A stretch of DNA of 5,083 nucleotides. Origin: Acidobacteriota bacterium (GTDB lineage Bacteria; Acidobacteriota; Terriglobia; Terriglobales; Acidobacteriaceae). Numbering within the stretch: position 1 is the stretch's first letter; every line of letters begins with the position of its first letter. Shown here one piece after another: positions 1 to 5,083 of this stretch. Below the pieces are notes generated by a model that was not told the origin of the DNA, did not search any database, and saw only the letters and a list, made by a program, of their open reading frames with translations. The DNA is taken from positions 1 to 5,083 of the forward strand of contig QHZX01000334.1 of the NCBI GenBank assembly GCA_003224835.1, written 5' to 3'. Both the position numbers and the translations under genes were made by a program.

Positions 1-70
1 AATGCACAACCTCGCACCAGTGTTTTGAAGAAGCGGTCGGTACTCAGCGTTTCCCATCCGCGCTTGATCC
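1..70. other. Left-edge non-coding stretch with no identifiable feature
   Basis: I see no recognisable gene, RNA or mobile-element end here. A plus-strand frame is open from base 1 to a TGA at 178-180, and a minus-strand frame is open from inside the repeat at 86 to the left edge. Both read through dispersed repeat DNA, neither translation resembles a known family, and neither has a convincing start or ribosome binding site. The stretch could still contain the very end of a neighbouring gene or the decayed edge of a repeat, which cannot be decided from 70 bases. Confidence 0.5.
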
Positions 71-80
71 AAAAAATTAG

Positions 81-117
81 TGTCATTCCGAACCGCTTTA
101 GCGGTGAGGAACCTGCT
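81..117 (-). repeat. 37-base dispersed REP-like repeat, copy A (inverted relative to copy B)
   Basis: Read on the minus strand this copy is AGCAGGTTCCTC, then the centre ACCGCTAAAGCGGT, then TCGGAATGACA. The outer 12 and 11 bases are identical to those of copies B (132-168) and C (4555-4591); only the centre differs. The centre is a perfect 6-base inverted repeat around AA. The arms can also pair (GTTCC with GGAAT, one G-T wobble), giving a hairpin with a TC/TC internal loop. Similar 'GTCATTCCGA...GAGGAACC' repeats are, to my recollection, scattered through acidobacterial and other bacterial genomes, and the design resembles REP elements. Confidence 0.85.
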
Positions 118-131
118 GCTGCGAGAAAAGA

Positions 132-168
132 AGCAGGTTCCTCGGACCTAAAGGTCCTCGGAATGACA
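132..168 (+). repeat. 37-base dispersed REP-like repeat, copy B
   Basis: The copy consists of AGCAGGTTCCTC, the centre GGACCTAAAGGTCC, and TCGGAATGACA. It faces copy A across a 14-base spacer (118-131), the head-to-head arrangement typical of paired REP elements (BIME-like). Its own hairpin has a 6-bp inner stem (GGACCT/AGGTCC), a TC/TC internal loop at 142-143 and 158-159, and a 5-bp outer stem (137-141 with 160-164). It lies downstream of the pgl stop codon and is untranslated with respect to the operon. Confidence 0.85.
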
Positions 169-177
169 TCGCAATGG

Positions 178-212
178 TGAATGCTGAATGGTGACTGCTG
201 AATGCTGAATGC
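178..212. repeat. Tandem heptamer array, five units of TGAATGC type
   Basis: Five consecutive 7-base units read TGAATGC, TGAATGG, TGACTGC, TGAATGC, TGAATGC. A degenerate sixth unit, GCAATGG (five of seven positions), precedes them at 171-177. The array ends five bases beyond the pgl stop codon. The units contain TGA in one frame and are not part of a coding region. Short heptamer arrays of this kind arise by slippage. Whether this one has a role (for example protein binding or spacing before the terminator) cannot be told from the sequence. Confidence 0.8.
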
Positions 213-217
213 TCTCT

Positions 218-952
218 TTACAGCTTCAGTGCTGCGCCTTTATCCAAATACCAAAGCAGTTCACCATCCACGGGACGCACTTTTTGGCACGGCAGGTTCG
301 CCGCGGGATCCTTTAATGCTCGGCGGACCATTTCAGCCTTCTCATCCCCGTTCACCAGGAACATCACCGAGGCCGCGTTGTTCAGGACAGGGTACGTAAA
401 TGTAATGCGAAATGTGTTCAGCTTATCGACCCAATTTGCAACCACAAGATGATCTTTCGCCTGCAACGCCGCTGTGCCGGGGAACAGCGATGCTGTGTGT
501 CCATCTGGACCCATGCCAAGAAGAATGAAGTCAAACTTTGGAAAGGCGCCCTGCTTCGAACGAAAAAATTGTTGCAGCGTCTGTTCGTATTTGCCGGCTG
601 CTCCCCTCGCGTCCGGCAGCTCAGCGGGAACGCGGAAGATGTTTTCTGGCGAAATTGGCAGCTTCGAGAGCAGCGTCTCGTTGGCCATGCGATAGTTGCT
701 GTCCGAACTGTCGGGCGGGACGTGGCGCTCGTCGCCCCAGAAGAAGAAAACTTTGTCCCATGGCAAGCACGACGAGAAATTTGTAACCAGTTCCTGATGC
801 AGGCCGCGAGGCGTTGATCCGCCAGACAGCGCTACGGTGAACCTGCCGTGATCTTGAATGGACTTTGATCCGGTGACGCAGAATTCTTCTGCTGCGGCGC
901 GAAACAATTCCTGCGGAGAGCCGAAAATCCGGACCTGTGGTTCTGCAGGCAT
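218..952 (-). CDS. pgl: 6-phosphogluconolactonase
   Basis: This cytoplasmic enzyme hydrolyses 6-phospho-D-glucono-1,5-lactone to 6-phosphogluconate, the second step of the oxidative pentose phosphate pathway. The 244-residue product has the usual length and the ordered motifs of the glucosamine-6-phosphate isomerase/6-phosphogluconolactonase fold: ALSGGSTPRGL at 41-51 (phosphate-binding loop), FWGDERHVPPDSSDSNY at 71-87, and LLGMGPDGHTASLFPGT at 144-160 carrying the catalytic Asp-Gly-His. The shape of the SNY and DGHTASLFPG blocks favours lactonase (DevB/SOL type) over glucosamine-6-phosphate deaminase, and adjacent zwf and gnd support this. The ATG at 952-950 lies two bases after the glk stop (TAA GA ATG). 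No good Shine-Dalgarno precedes it, so translation probably depends on ribosomes finishing glk. It is the last gene of the operon and its TAA is followed by repeats and a putative terminator. Confidence 0.96.
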   Translation of the reverse strand: MPAEPQVRIFGSPQELFRAAAEEFCVTGSKSIQDHGRFTVALSGGSTPRGLHQELVTNFSSCLPWDKVFFFWGDERHVPPDSSDSNYRMANETLLSKLPISPENIFRVPAELPDARGAAGKYEQTLQQFFRSKQGAFPKFDFILLGMGPDGHTASLFPGTAALQAKDHLVVANWVDKLNTFRITFTYPVLNNAASVMFLVNGDEKAEMVRRALKDPAANLPCQKVRPVDGELLWYLDKGAALKL

Positions 953-954
953 TC

Positions 955-1935
955 TTAAGCTGCCAATTCAACCGACGCGCACCGGGCAGCCCCAAGCAGC
1001 GCGAGTTTTTCGTCAGTAATAACTTTTACCGGGATAATTTCCATCAGCCGGCGCAATCTACCTTTGTTCAAAAACCGCTGCAGAAAGGTAGAAGTCGTTA
1101 GCTTCGGCAGGATTTTTGGGGCGATCCCGCCGGCGAGGAACATACCCCCCACCGACTTCATTTTTAGCGCGAGATTCCCAGCCTCCGCCCCGAATACTGC
1201 CACGAAGATGTCCAAGGCCTGCTCACACATAGCGCACTTACCAGTCAGGCCCGCCTCGGAAATTGCAGCTGCCGCATCGGATTCGACCATCTCGTTAACC
1301 AGCCAATCCGGTGGCTTGCCCTTTCCCGTGTCGCGAAGGAAATCAAATACATTTACCAGGCCAGGTCCCGAGAGGACCCGCTCGTAGCTGACATGATCAA
1401 AACGTCCTCGTAAATATTCGAGCAACTCGACCTGCAGATCGTCCATAGGCGCAAAGTCGCAATGCCCACCTTCCGATGCAAACACGTGGTGCCGCTTGCC
1501 GTCCCAGTAAAGGCCAGCTTCCCCAAGCCCTGTGCCGGCGGCAATAACCGCTTGATTCCCCGGAGTAATGCTGACTTGATTGAGCGATACCAGATGCTCG
1601 GGCGGCAAGGCGCCAACGCCCCAGCCTGTAGCTTCGAGATCATTGATCAGTAGTGCGTCGCGCAGCTGCAGTTCATCGGCCAGACGTCTTGACTCGATGA
1701 TCCATGGAAGATTGGAGGCTTCCACGCGGCCGTTGGTGACCGGACCAGCGATACCAAAGCAGGCCTGCGCCGGATGCGCGCCGGAGCGGTCGACGAACTC
1801 TCTTACGATTTCGTCTAATCCAGAATAATGCCTGCTGGGAAAAACCGTCGAGGAGACCAGTTTAAAATTCCCGTTTTTTACATCGAACAGCGCCAGCCTC
1901 GCATTAGTACCTCCGATGTCGCCCGCGAGAATCAT
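955..1935 (-). CDS. glk: Glucokinase (bacterial GLK family)
   Basis: This cytoplasmic kinase phosphorylates glucose with ATP to glucose 6-phosphate, the substrate of the zwf product encoded just upstream. The 326-residue protein matches the bacterial glucokinase family (Pfam Glk type, not ROK). It shows AGDIGGTNARL at 4-14 (phosphate loop), FGIAGPV at 60-66, LLINDLEATGWG at 95-106 with the likely catalytic base Asp99, AAGTGLGEAGL at 132-142, SEGGHCDFAP at 154-163 (sugar-binding Glu/His), SYERVLSGPGLVNVF at 183-197 and LAGGIAPK at 267-274. The frame extends upstream to a GTG at 2079, but that would overlap zwf by 148 bases. The ATG at 1935 begins exactly at the family N-terminus, has GGAGGAA nine bases upstream, and overlaps the zwf stop as ATGA. 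No truncation or missing key residue is visible. Confidence 0.96.
   Translation of the reverse strand: MILAGDIGGTNARLALFDVKNGNFKLVSSTVFPSRHYSGLDEIVREFVDRSGAHPAQACFGIAGPVTNGRVEASNLPWIIESRRLADELQLRDALLINDLEATGWGVGALPPEHLVSLNQVSITPGNQAVIAAGTGLGEAGLYWDGKRHHVFASEGGHCDFAPMDDLQVELLEYLRGRFDHVSYERVLSGPGLVNVFDFLRDTGKGKPPDWLVNEMVESDAAAAISEAGLTGKCAMCEQALDIFVAVFGAEAGNLALKMKSVGGMFLAGGIAPKILPKLTTSTFLQRFLNKGRLRRLMEIIPVKVITDEKLALLGAARCASVELAA
1932..1935 (-). other. ATGA overlap: zwf stop and glk start
   Basis: The four bases ATGA hold the glk start codon (ATG, 1935-1933) and the zwf stop codon (TGA, 1934-1932). This is the classic arrangement for translational coupling by reinitiation. It should tie glucokinase output to that of glucose-6-phosphate dehydrogenase. 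Confidence 0.95.
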
Positions 1936-3491
1936 CGATCGAAATTCCTCCAGTGACGGCCATCGCGCTCCAACAATTCGTCGGCCTCTTTCGGTCCCCA
2001 ATTTCCCGCAGGATAATTCGGGAAATTGCGTGGGGGCAGTGCTTTCCACACATCGAGCAATGGACTCACTACGCACCATCCAGCTTCGACCATGTCCGCC
2101 CGCTGGAACAACGTGGCGTCGCCGATCATGCAGTCGTGCAGTAGCCGCTCATAGCCGGTGCTGGGCTGGGTGCCGAAGTAATCAGCGTAATTGAAATTCA
2201 TGTCCACTGCACCCAGTCGCATGATGGGCCCAGGAACTTTCGCCGCGAATTGCAAAGAAATGCCTTCCTGTGGCTGAATGTGCAGCACAAGTTGGTTTGG
2301 CATCAGGTTCTCGACCGGAGTGTCGCGAAATAGAACAAATGGCGCGCGCCGGAATTGAATCACGATTTCAGTGGTCTGTGCCGCCAGCCGTTTGCCAGTG
2401 CGTAAATAAAATGGGACATCCGCCCATCGCCAGTTATCGATCGCCAGCTTCATGGCGACGAATGTTTCCCTTCGTGAATCTGGCGGAACATCTTCTTCCT
2501 GCCGGTATCCCGGGACACGCTGTCCCCCTTCAACTCCGGGTCCATACTGGCCGCGTACCGTACGGGTCAGTACTTCTTCGGAACTCAGCGGCTGGACCGC
2601 GTGAAGGATCTTTGCCTGCTCGTCCCGAACCGCGTCGGGGCGGAAAGAAATCGGCGGCTCCATAGAGGTGAGGCTGATGAGCTGCATGATGTGGTTCGGC
2701 ACCATGTCGCGTAGCGCGCCGGCGGTGTCGTAGTAACTGCCGCGCGACTCAACACCCACCGTTTCGGCGACCGTGATCTGGACGTGATCGATGTAGCGGC
2801 GGTTCCAGATAGGCTCGAAAATCCCATTGGCAAAGCGAAAAGCCAGAATATTCTGGACAGTTTCTTTGCCGAGGTAATGATCAATGCGATAGATCTGGTG
2901 TTCGGTGATGCAGCTCAGCAACTGCTGGTTCAGCGCCTTTGCAGACTCCAGATCGTGACCGAACGGCTTTTCTATGATTACCCGGCGCCAGTGCTGGCCT
3001 CCACTTTCATCCATCAATCCGACTGCGGAAAGGTTTTCAACGATCTCTCCAAAAAACTGGGGAGCAGTGGCCAGGTAGAAAAAGTAATTCTGATGCGTGG
3101 AGTGATCTTTATCCAGCTTCTCTAGCTTGGCCTTAAGTTGCTGGTAAAGATTCTTGTCGTCAAATTCAGCCGTAATGTAATACAGCCGGCGGGTGAACCA
3201 TTCCCAAATGTCGGGATCGACGTCGCTGCCCGCATAGTGATGGATCTCGTCGCCCATGGTGCCGCGAAATTCTTCGTCAGACAGTTTCTTGTGCGAGATC
3301 CCGACGATGGCAAACTCACGCGAAAGCAGTTGTGCCTTAGCCAGATTGTAGAGGGCTGGTATCAGCTTGCGGCGGGTGAGATCGCCGGCCGCGCCGAAAA
3401 TAACCATGATGCAGGGGTCGCCGGGACGACCCGGGGTACGCTGCTGAGTTTGCGGAAGCGCTTCCAATTGTGCCATTGGCGATTTTCCCAC
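1932..3491 (-). CDS. zwf: Glucose-6-phosphate 1-dehydrogenase
   Basis: The enzyme oxidises glucose 6-phosphate to 6-phosphogluconolactone with reduction of NAD(P)+, the committed step of the oxidative pentose phosphate pathway. At 519 residues it is of normal to slightly long length. Motifs are FGAAGDLTRRKLIPALYNL at 32-50 (nucleotide loop and substrate Lys42), EKPFGHD at 174-180, the signature RIDHYLGKE at 202-210 (Asp204, phosphate-binding His205), NHIMQ with the likely catalytic base His267, and LRTGKRL at 363-369 with Lys367. Where Leuconostoc and human enzymes have the Arg that contacts the NADP 2'-phosphate, this protein reads GISHKKL (64-70), with His67. The N-terminal 27 residues are Pro/Gln/Arg-rich and probably disordered. 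The start is uncertain: GTG at 3491 follows an in-frame stop, and ATG at 3476 is an equally good start five codons in. Neither has a strong Shine-Dalgarno. Confidence 0.97.
   Translation of the reverse strand: MGKSPMAQLEALPQTQQRTPGRPGDPCIMVIFGAAGDLTRRKLIPALYNLAKAQLLSREFAIVGISHKKLSDEEFRGTMGDEIHHYAGSDVDPDIWEWFTRRLYYITAEFDDKNLYQQLKAKLEKLDKDHSTHQNYFFYLATAPQFFGEIVENLSAVGLMDESGGQHWRRVIIEKPFGHDLESAKALNQQLLSCITEHQIYRIDHYLGKETVQNILAFRFANGIFEPIWNRRYIDHVQITVAETVGVESRGSYYDTAGALRDMVPNHIMQLISLTSMEPPISFRPDAVRDEQAKILHAVQPLSSEEVLTRTVRGQYGPGVEGGQRVPGYRQEEDVPPDSRRETFVAMKLAIDNWRWADVPFYLRTGKRLAAQTTEIVIQFRRAPFVLFRDTPVENLMPNQLVLHIQPQEGISLQFAAKVPGPIMRLGAVDMNFNYADYFGTQPSTGYERLLHDCMIGDATLFQRADMVEAGWCVVSPLLDVWKALPPRNFPNYPAGNWGPKEADELLERDGRHWRNFDR
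1945..1951 (-). promoter_or_regulatory. Strong ribosome binding site of glk, inside the zwf coding end
   Basis: The minus strand reads GGAGGAA, then nine bases, then the glk ATG at 1935. This near-perfect Shine-Dalgarno decides the glk start in favour of 1935 over longer in-frame starts. It also means glk can be loaded independently as well as by coupling to zwf. Confidence 0.85.
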
Positions 3492-3540
3492 TGCATCATT
3501 AAATTACCAGAGCGGCCGTGTCGGATGGAGTGGTCTTGTG

Positions 3541-4533
3541 TCAGGCGCTCTTTTTCGCGGTCGCCGGTTCAACGTGTCCGCCAAATTTCTGCCGCATTGC
3601 CGAAAGCATTTGCTCTGCGAACGTGTGCCCCTGGCGTGAACGGAAACGGACGAACAAGGCCGCCGATAAAACGTCCACAGGAACAGCTTCGTCGATAGCG
3701 GCTTGGATTGTCCAGCGGCCCTCGCCTGAGTCCTGAACGAAGCCGCTGTACTCGGAAAGGGTCGGGTTCTCGGCCAATGCCATAGCAGTGAGGTCCAGCA
3801 GCCACGAACTGATTACGCTCCCGCGCCGCCAGACTTCGGCAATGTCGGGAAGATTCAGATTGTACTGTTCGTCTTTCGGCAGCTCAGGCTTGTTCGCATT
3901 GCGGAAAATATCAAAACCTTCCGCGTAGGCCTGCATGATGCCGTATTCAATTCCATTGTGCACCATCTTAACGAAGTGGCCGGCGCCTGACGGTCCGCAG
4001 TAGATGTATCCTTCTTCAGCCGTGCCGGACATTTTCTCGCGTCCCGGGGTGCGGGGGATGTCGCCACGACCGGGGGCAAGCGTTTTGAAGATAGGATCGA
4101 GTTGCTCCACTACTTCTTTCGGTCCACCAATCATCATGCAGTAGCCGCGTTCCAGGCCCCATACGCCGCCGCTGGTGCCGACGTCGACATAGTGAAGTCC
4201 CTTTTCTCGGAGGGACTTGGCGCGGCGAACGTCGTCTTTGAAATAGGAATTGCCACCATCGATCAGAGCGTCGCCAGCTTTCATTTTTTGAGACAGAGCC
4301 TGGACCGTAGATTCTGTTGCATCTCCCGCCGGGATCATTAGCCATGCGATACGGGGAGAGCCGAGCTTTGAAACGAAATCGTCGAGTGACGTCGAGGGGA
4401 TGGCGCCTTCGGAGGCCAAGGCCTTCACGGCATCAGCACTTCGGTCGGTCACAACCACCTCGTGCCCGCCGCGCATGAGGCGTCGTGCCATGTTCGCGCC
4501 CATCCTGCCCAGCCCCACCATTCCGAGACGCAT
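3541..4533 (-). CDS. gnd: 6-phosphogluconate dehydrogenase, decarboxylating (short form)
   Basis: The enzyme oxidatively decarboxylates 6-phosphogluconate to ribulose 5-phosphate and CO2. The product has 330 residues, well below the roughly 470 of the classical enzyme, and belongs to the short 6PGDH-like family that lacks the second helical domain repeat. Motifs are GLGRMGANMARRL at 7-19 (Rossmann loop), WLMIPAGD at 64-71, IDGGNSYFKDD at 91-101, VGTSGGVWGLERG at 118-130, GPSGAGHFVKMVHNGIEYG at 180-198 with catalytic Lys189 and Glu196, SGEGRWT at 269-275, and a C-terminal RSRQGHTFAEQ...KFGGH block characteristic of the short form. Asp30 ends the second beta strand (VVVTDRS), which often goes with NAD rather than NADP preference, although Arg31 follows. 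The ATG at 4533 is preceded by GGGAGG. The zwf gene starts 49 bases after the stop. Confidence 0.95.
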   Translation of the reverse strand: MRLGMVGLGRMGANMARRLMRGGHEVVVTDRSADAVKALASEGAIPSTSLDDFVSKLGSPRIAWLMIPAGDATESTVQALSQKMKAGDALIDGGNSYFKDDVRRAKSLREKGLHYVDVGTSGGVWGLERGYCMMIGGPKEVVEQLDPIFKTLAPGRGDIPRTPGREKMSGTAEEGYIYCGPSGAGHFVKMVHNGIEYGIMQAYAEGFDIFRNANKPELPKDEQYNLNLPDIAEVWRRGSVISSWLLDLTAMALAENPTLSEYSGFVQDSGEGRWTIQAAIDEAVPVDVLSAALFVRFRSRQGHTFAEQMLSAMRQKFGGHVEPATAKKSA

Positions 4534-4537
4534 GTGC

Positions 4538-4543
4538 CCTCCC
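4538..4543 (-). promoter_or_regulatory. Ribosome binding site of gnd
   Basis: The minus strand reads GGGAGG followed by GCAC and the ATG at 4533-4531. The spacing is on the short side (four bases from GGAGG), but it is the only purine-rich block near the start. It lies between repeat copy C and the gene, outside the repeat. Confidence 0.7.
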
Positions 4544-4554
4544 GTTTAATCCAA

Positions 4555-4591
4555 AGCAGGTTCCTCGCACCTGAAGGTGCTCGGAATGACA
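4555..4591 (+). repeat. 37-base dispersed REP-like repeat, copy C, between tal-pgi and gnd
   Basis: The copy reads AGCAGGTTCCTC, the centre GCACCTGAAGGTGC, and TCGGAATGACA, with outer arms identical to copies A and B. It fills more than half of the 64-base gap between the tal-pgi stop (TAA, 4600-4598) and the gnd start (4533). In the operon transcript it would form a hairpin six bases after the tal-pgi stop. No T-run follows, so it does not look like a complete terminator; an mRNA-processing or stability role, or simple insertion into a permissive gap, are both possible. Confidence 0.85.
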
Positions 4592-4597
4592 GCACGT

Positions 4598-5083
4598 TTA
4601 GAGACCTTGGGATACAGCTGTTTTAAGTGCTGACAACCCGGCTTTAACATCTTTGCCTAAATGCACCCGCAATACGCGTCGTCCGCGATCGGCGAGTACC
4701 TGGAAATCCCCTCGTGACTGCGCCGCTTTGACAATGCCGAAGGTGTATTTCGCACCAGGGACCGGTACGTCCACGGCGGCATCGCACGTGATTTGCAAGA
4801 ACACTCCAGTGTTCGGACCACCCTTGTAAGCCTGACCGGTCGAGTGCAGGAACCGCGGGCCGAAACCCAGACACGTGGCTACTCGCTTTCCATCACGAAC
4901 CGCATATCGAATTTCTTCAAGCTGACTTTCGTGTTCGTCGTTCATTTCGATATAGCCGAGCACGGCAAAGTAATCGCCGGCCTGGATACGCCGAAGATGG
5001 GCGCGCAAGTACTCGCCTAATGAGTTCTTGCTTCCCAGAGCACCGGCGTTCTTCGAATCGGTAAAAAGCTTGATGCCGCTCTG
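4598..5083 (-). CDS. Bifunctional transaldolase/glucose-6-phosphate isomerase, C-terminal part (cut by window edge)
   Basis: The frame is open from the right edge to the TAA at 4600-4598, giving 161 residues and no start in the window. An internal TTG at 5008 is not the true start, because the frame continues upstream as GIKLFTDSKNAGALG, which fits the family. The visible part is the end of the isomerase half of the transaldolase-glucose isomerase fusion known from acidobacteria and cyanobacteria-like lineages. It contains YLRAHLRRIQAGDYFAVLGY (25-44 of the fragment), KRVATCLGFGPRFLHSTGQ (66-84), AYKGGPNTGVFLQITC (85-100), and near the end HLGKDVKAGL (141-150), where LGK resembles the block holding the isomerase catalytic Lys. 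The transaldolase half lies beyond the edge, so the fusion is inferred from the isomerase type; a stand-alone isomerase is possible. It would interconvert glucose and fructose 6-phosphate and recycle sugar phosphates from the pathway. Confidence 0.88.
   Translation of the reverse strand, partial: QSGIKLFTDSKNAGALGSKNSLGEYLRAHLRRIQAGDYFAVLGYIEMNDEHESQLEEIRYAVRDGKRVATCLGFGPRFLHSTGQAYKGGPNTGVFLQITCDAAVDVPVPGAKYTFGIVKAAQSRGDFQVLADRGRRVLRVHLGKDVKAGLSALKTAVSQGL

Larger units (their letters stand above)
71..168 (-). terminator. Putative intrinsic terminator of the operon, built from two inverted repeat copies plus a T-tract
   Basis: On the minus strand, 50 bases past the pgl stop codon, the transcript enters a long inverted repeat. 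Bases 158-168 pair with 81-91 (11 bp outer stem) and 132-143 pair with 106-117 (12 bp inner stem), with a 14-base loop at 118-131. Between the two stems each strand carries a 14-base self-complementary segment, so the whole can fold as a long hairpin with an internal loop or as a branched, cruciform-like structure. Three to five bases after the outer stem the minus strand reads CTAATTTTTTGG, a run of six T's (76-71). A GC-containing stem followed at once by a T-run is the layout of a Rho-independent terminator. The T-run is short and A-interrupted, so efficiency is uncertain. The reverse direction has no comparable T-run directly after the stem. Confidence 0.55.

Noticed and set aside
1..86. 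Minus-strand frame beginning at an ATG inside repeat copy A and running off the left edge
   Set aside because: There is no proper ribosome binding site, the start lies in a dispersed repeat behind a putative terminator, and only 28 unrecognisable residues are visible.
81..168. CRISPR-like array
   Set aside because: There are only two adjacent copies, they are inverted relative to each other, and the 14-base spacer is too short; the layout is REP-pair-like, not CRISPR.
1..180. Plus-strand open frame from the left edge to TGA at 178-180, possibly the 3' end of a neighbouring gene
   Set aside because: More than half of it is translated repeat copies A and B, the rest matches no family I recognise, and the repeat arms simply lack stops in this frame.
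1933..2079. 48-residue N-terminal extension of glucokinase starting at GTG 2079
   Set aside because: It lies wholly within the zwf coding sequence, has no family similarity, and the ATG at 1935 has a strong Shine-Dalgarno and matches the normal glucokinase N-terminus.
2270..2665. Plus-strand 131-residue open frame antisense to zwf
   Set aside because: It is a shadow of a strongly conserved coding region in a GC-rich sequence, with no ribosome binding site or family similarity.
3492..3540. Possible promoter in the gnd-zwf gap (AT-rich TAATTTAATGAT on the minus strand)
   Set aside because: A -10-like block is visible, but no acceptable -35 lies at the right distance, and the gap is short enough for plain operon read-through.
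3138..3698. Plus-strand 186-residue open frame across the zwf start and gnd end
   Set aside because: It is antisense to two well-supported genes, has no recognisable motifs, and has the low-complexity look of a shadow frame.
4598..5008. Stand-alone 136-residue protein starting at TTG 5008
   Set aside because: The frame is open upstream to the window edge and the upstream residues continue the isomerase domain, so this is a partial gene and not a small separate one.

Overview
The window is one tightly packed, minus-strand carbohydrate-metabolism operon. In transcription order (high to low coordinates) it runs: a bifunctional transaldolase/glucose-6-phosphate isomerase (C-terminal 161 residues only, cut by the right edge), short-form 6-phosphogluconate dehydrogenase (gnd), glucose-6-phosphate dehydrogenase (zwf), glucokinase (glk) and 6-phosphogluconolactonase (pgl). 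The fused tal-pgi gene, the protein sequence style and the dispersed 'GTCATTCCGA...GAGGAACCTGCT' repeats resemble Acidobacteriota (Terriglobia-like soil acidobacteria). This host assignment is inference from family knowledge, not from a marker gene.

Together the genes take free glucose to pentose phosphate and back. Glk makes glucose 6-phosphate, Zwf oxidises it to 6-phosphogluconolactone, Pgl hydrolyses the lactone and Gnd decarboxylates 6-phosphogluconate to ribulose 5-phosphate. The transaldolase/isomerase fusion would return sugar phosphates to fructose/glucose 6-phosphate. No Entner-Doudoroff gene is seen here, so the visible logic is the oxidative pentose phosphate pathway. The last three genes are translationally packed: zwf and glk overlap by the four bases ATGA, and glk and pgl are two bases apart. 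The first three are separated by gaps of 64 and 49 bases. No promoter for the operon is in the window; it should lie upstream of tal-pgi, beyond the right edge.

The non-coding DNA holds the least expected structure. A 37-base repeat occurs three times: an inverted pair just past the end of the operon (81-117 and 132-168) and a single copy between tal-pgi and gnd (4555-4591). The outer arms are identical in all copies. The 14-base centre differs, yet it stays a perfect inverted repeat in each copy, with all four variable pairs changing in a compensatory way. The inverted pair is followed on the operon's strand by six T's and looks like a terminator built from repeat DNA. A tandem heptamer array (TGAATGC-type, 178-212) lies between pgl and the pair. 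Positions 1-70 hold nothing identifiable.

The enzymes themselves look ordinary. The one biochemical point worth a test is cofactor choice: Gnd has Asp at the end of the second Rossmann strand, and Zwf has His where the family usually has the Arg that contacts the NADP 2'-phosphate.
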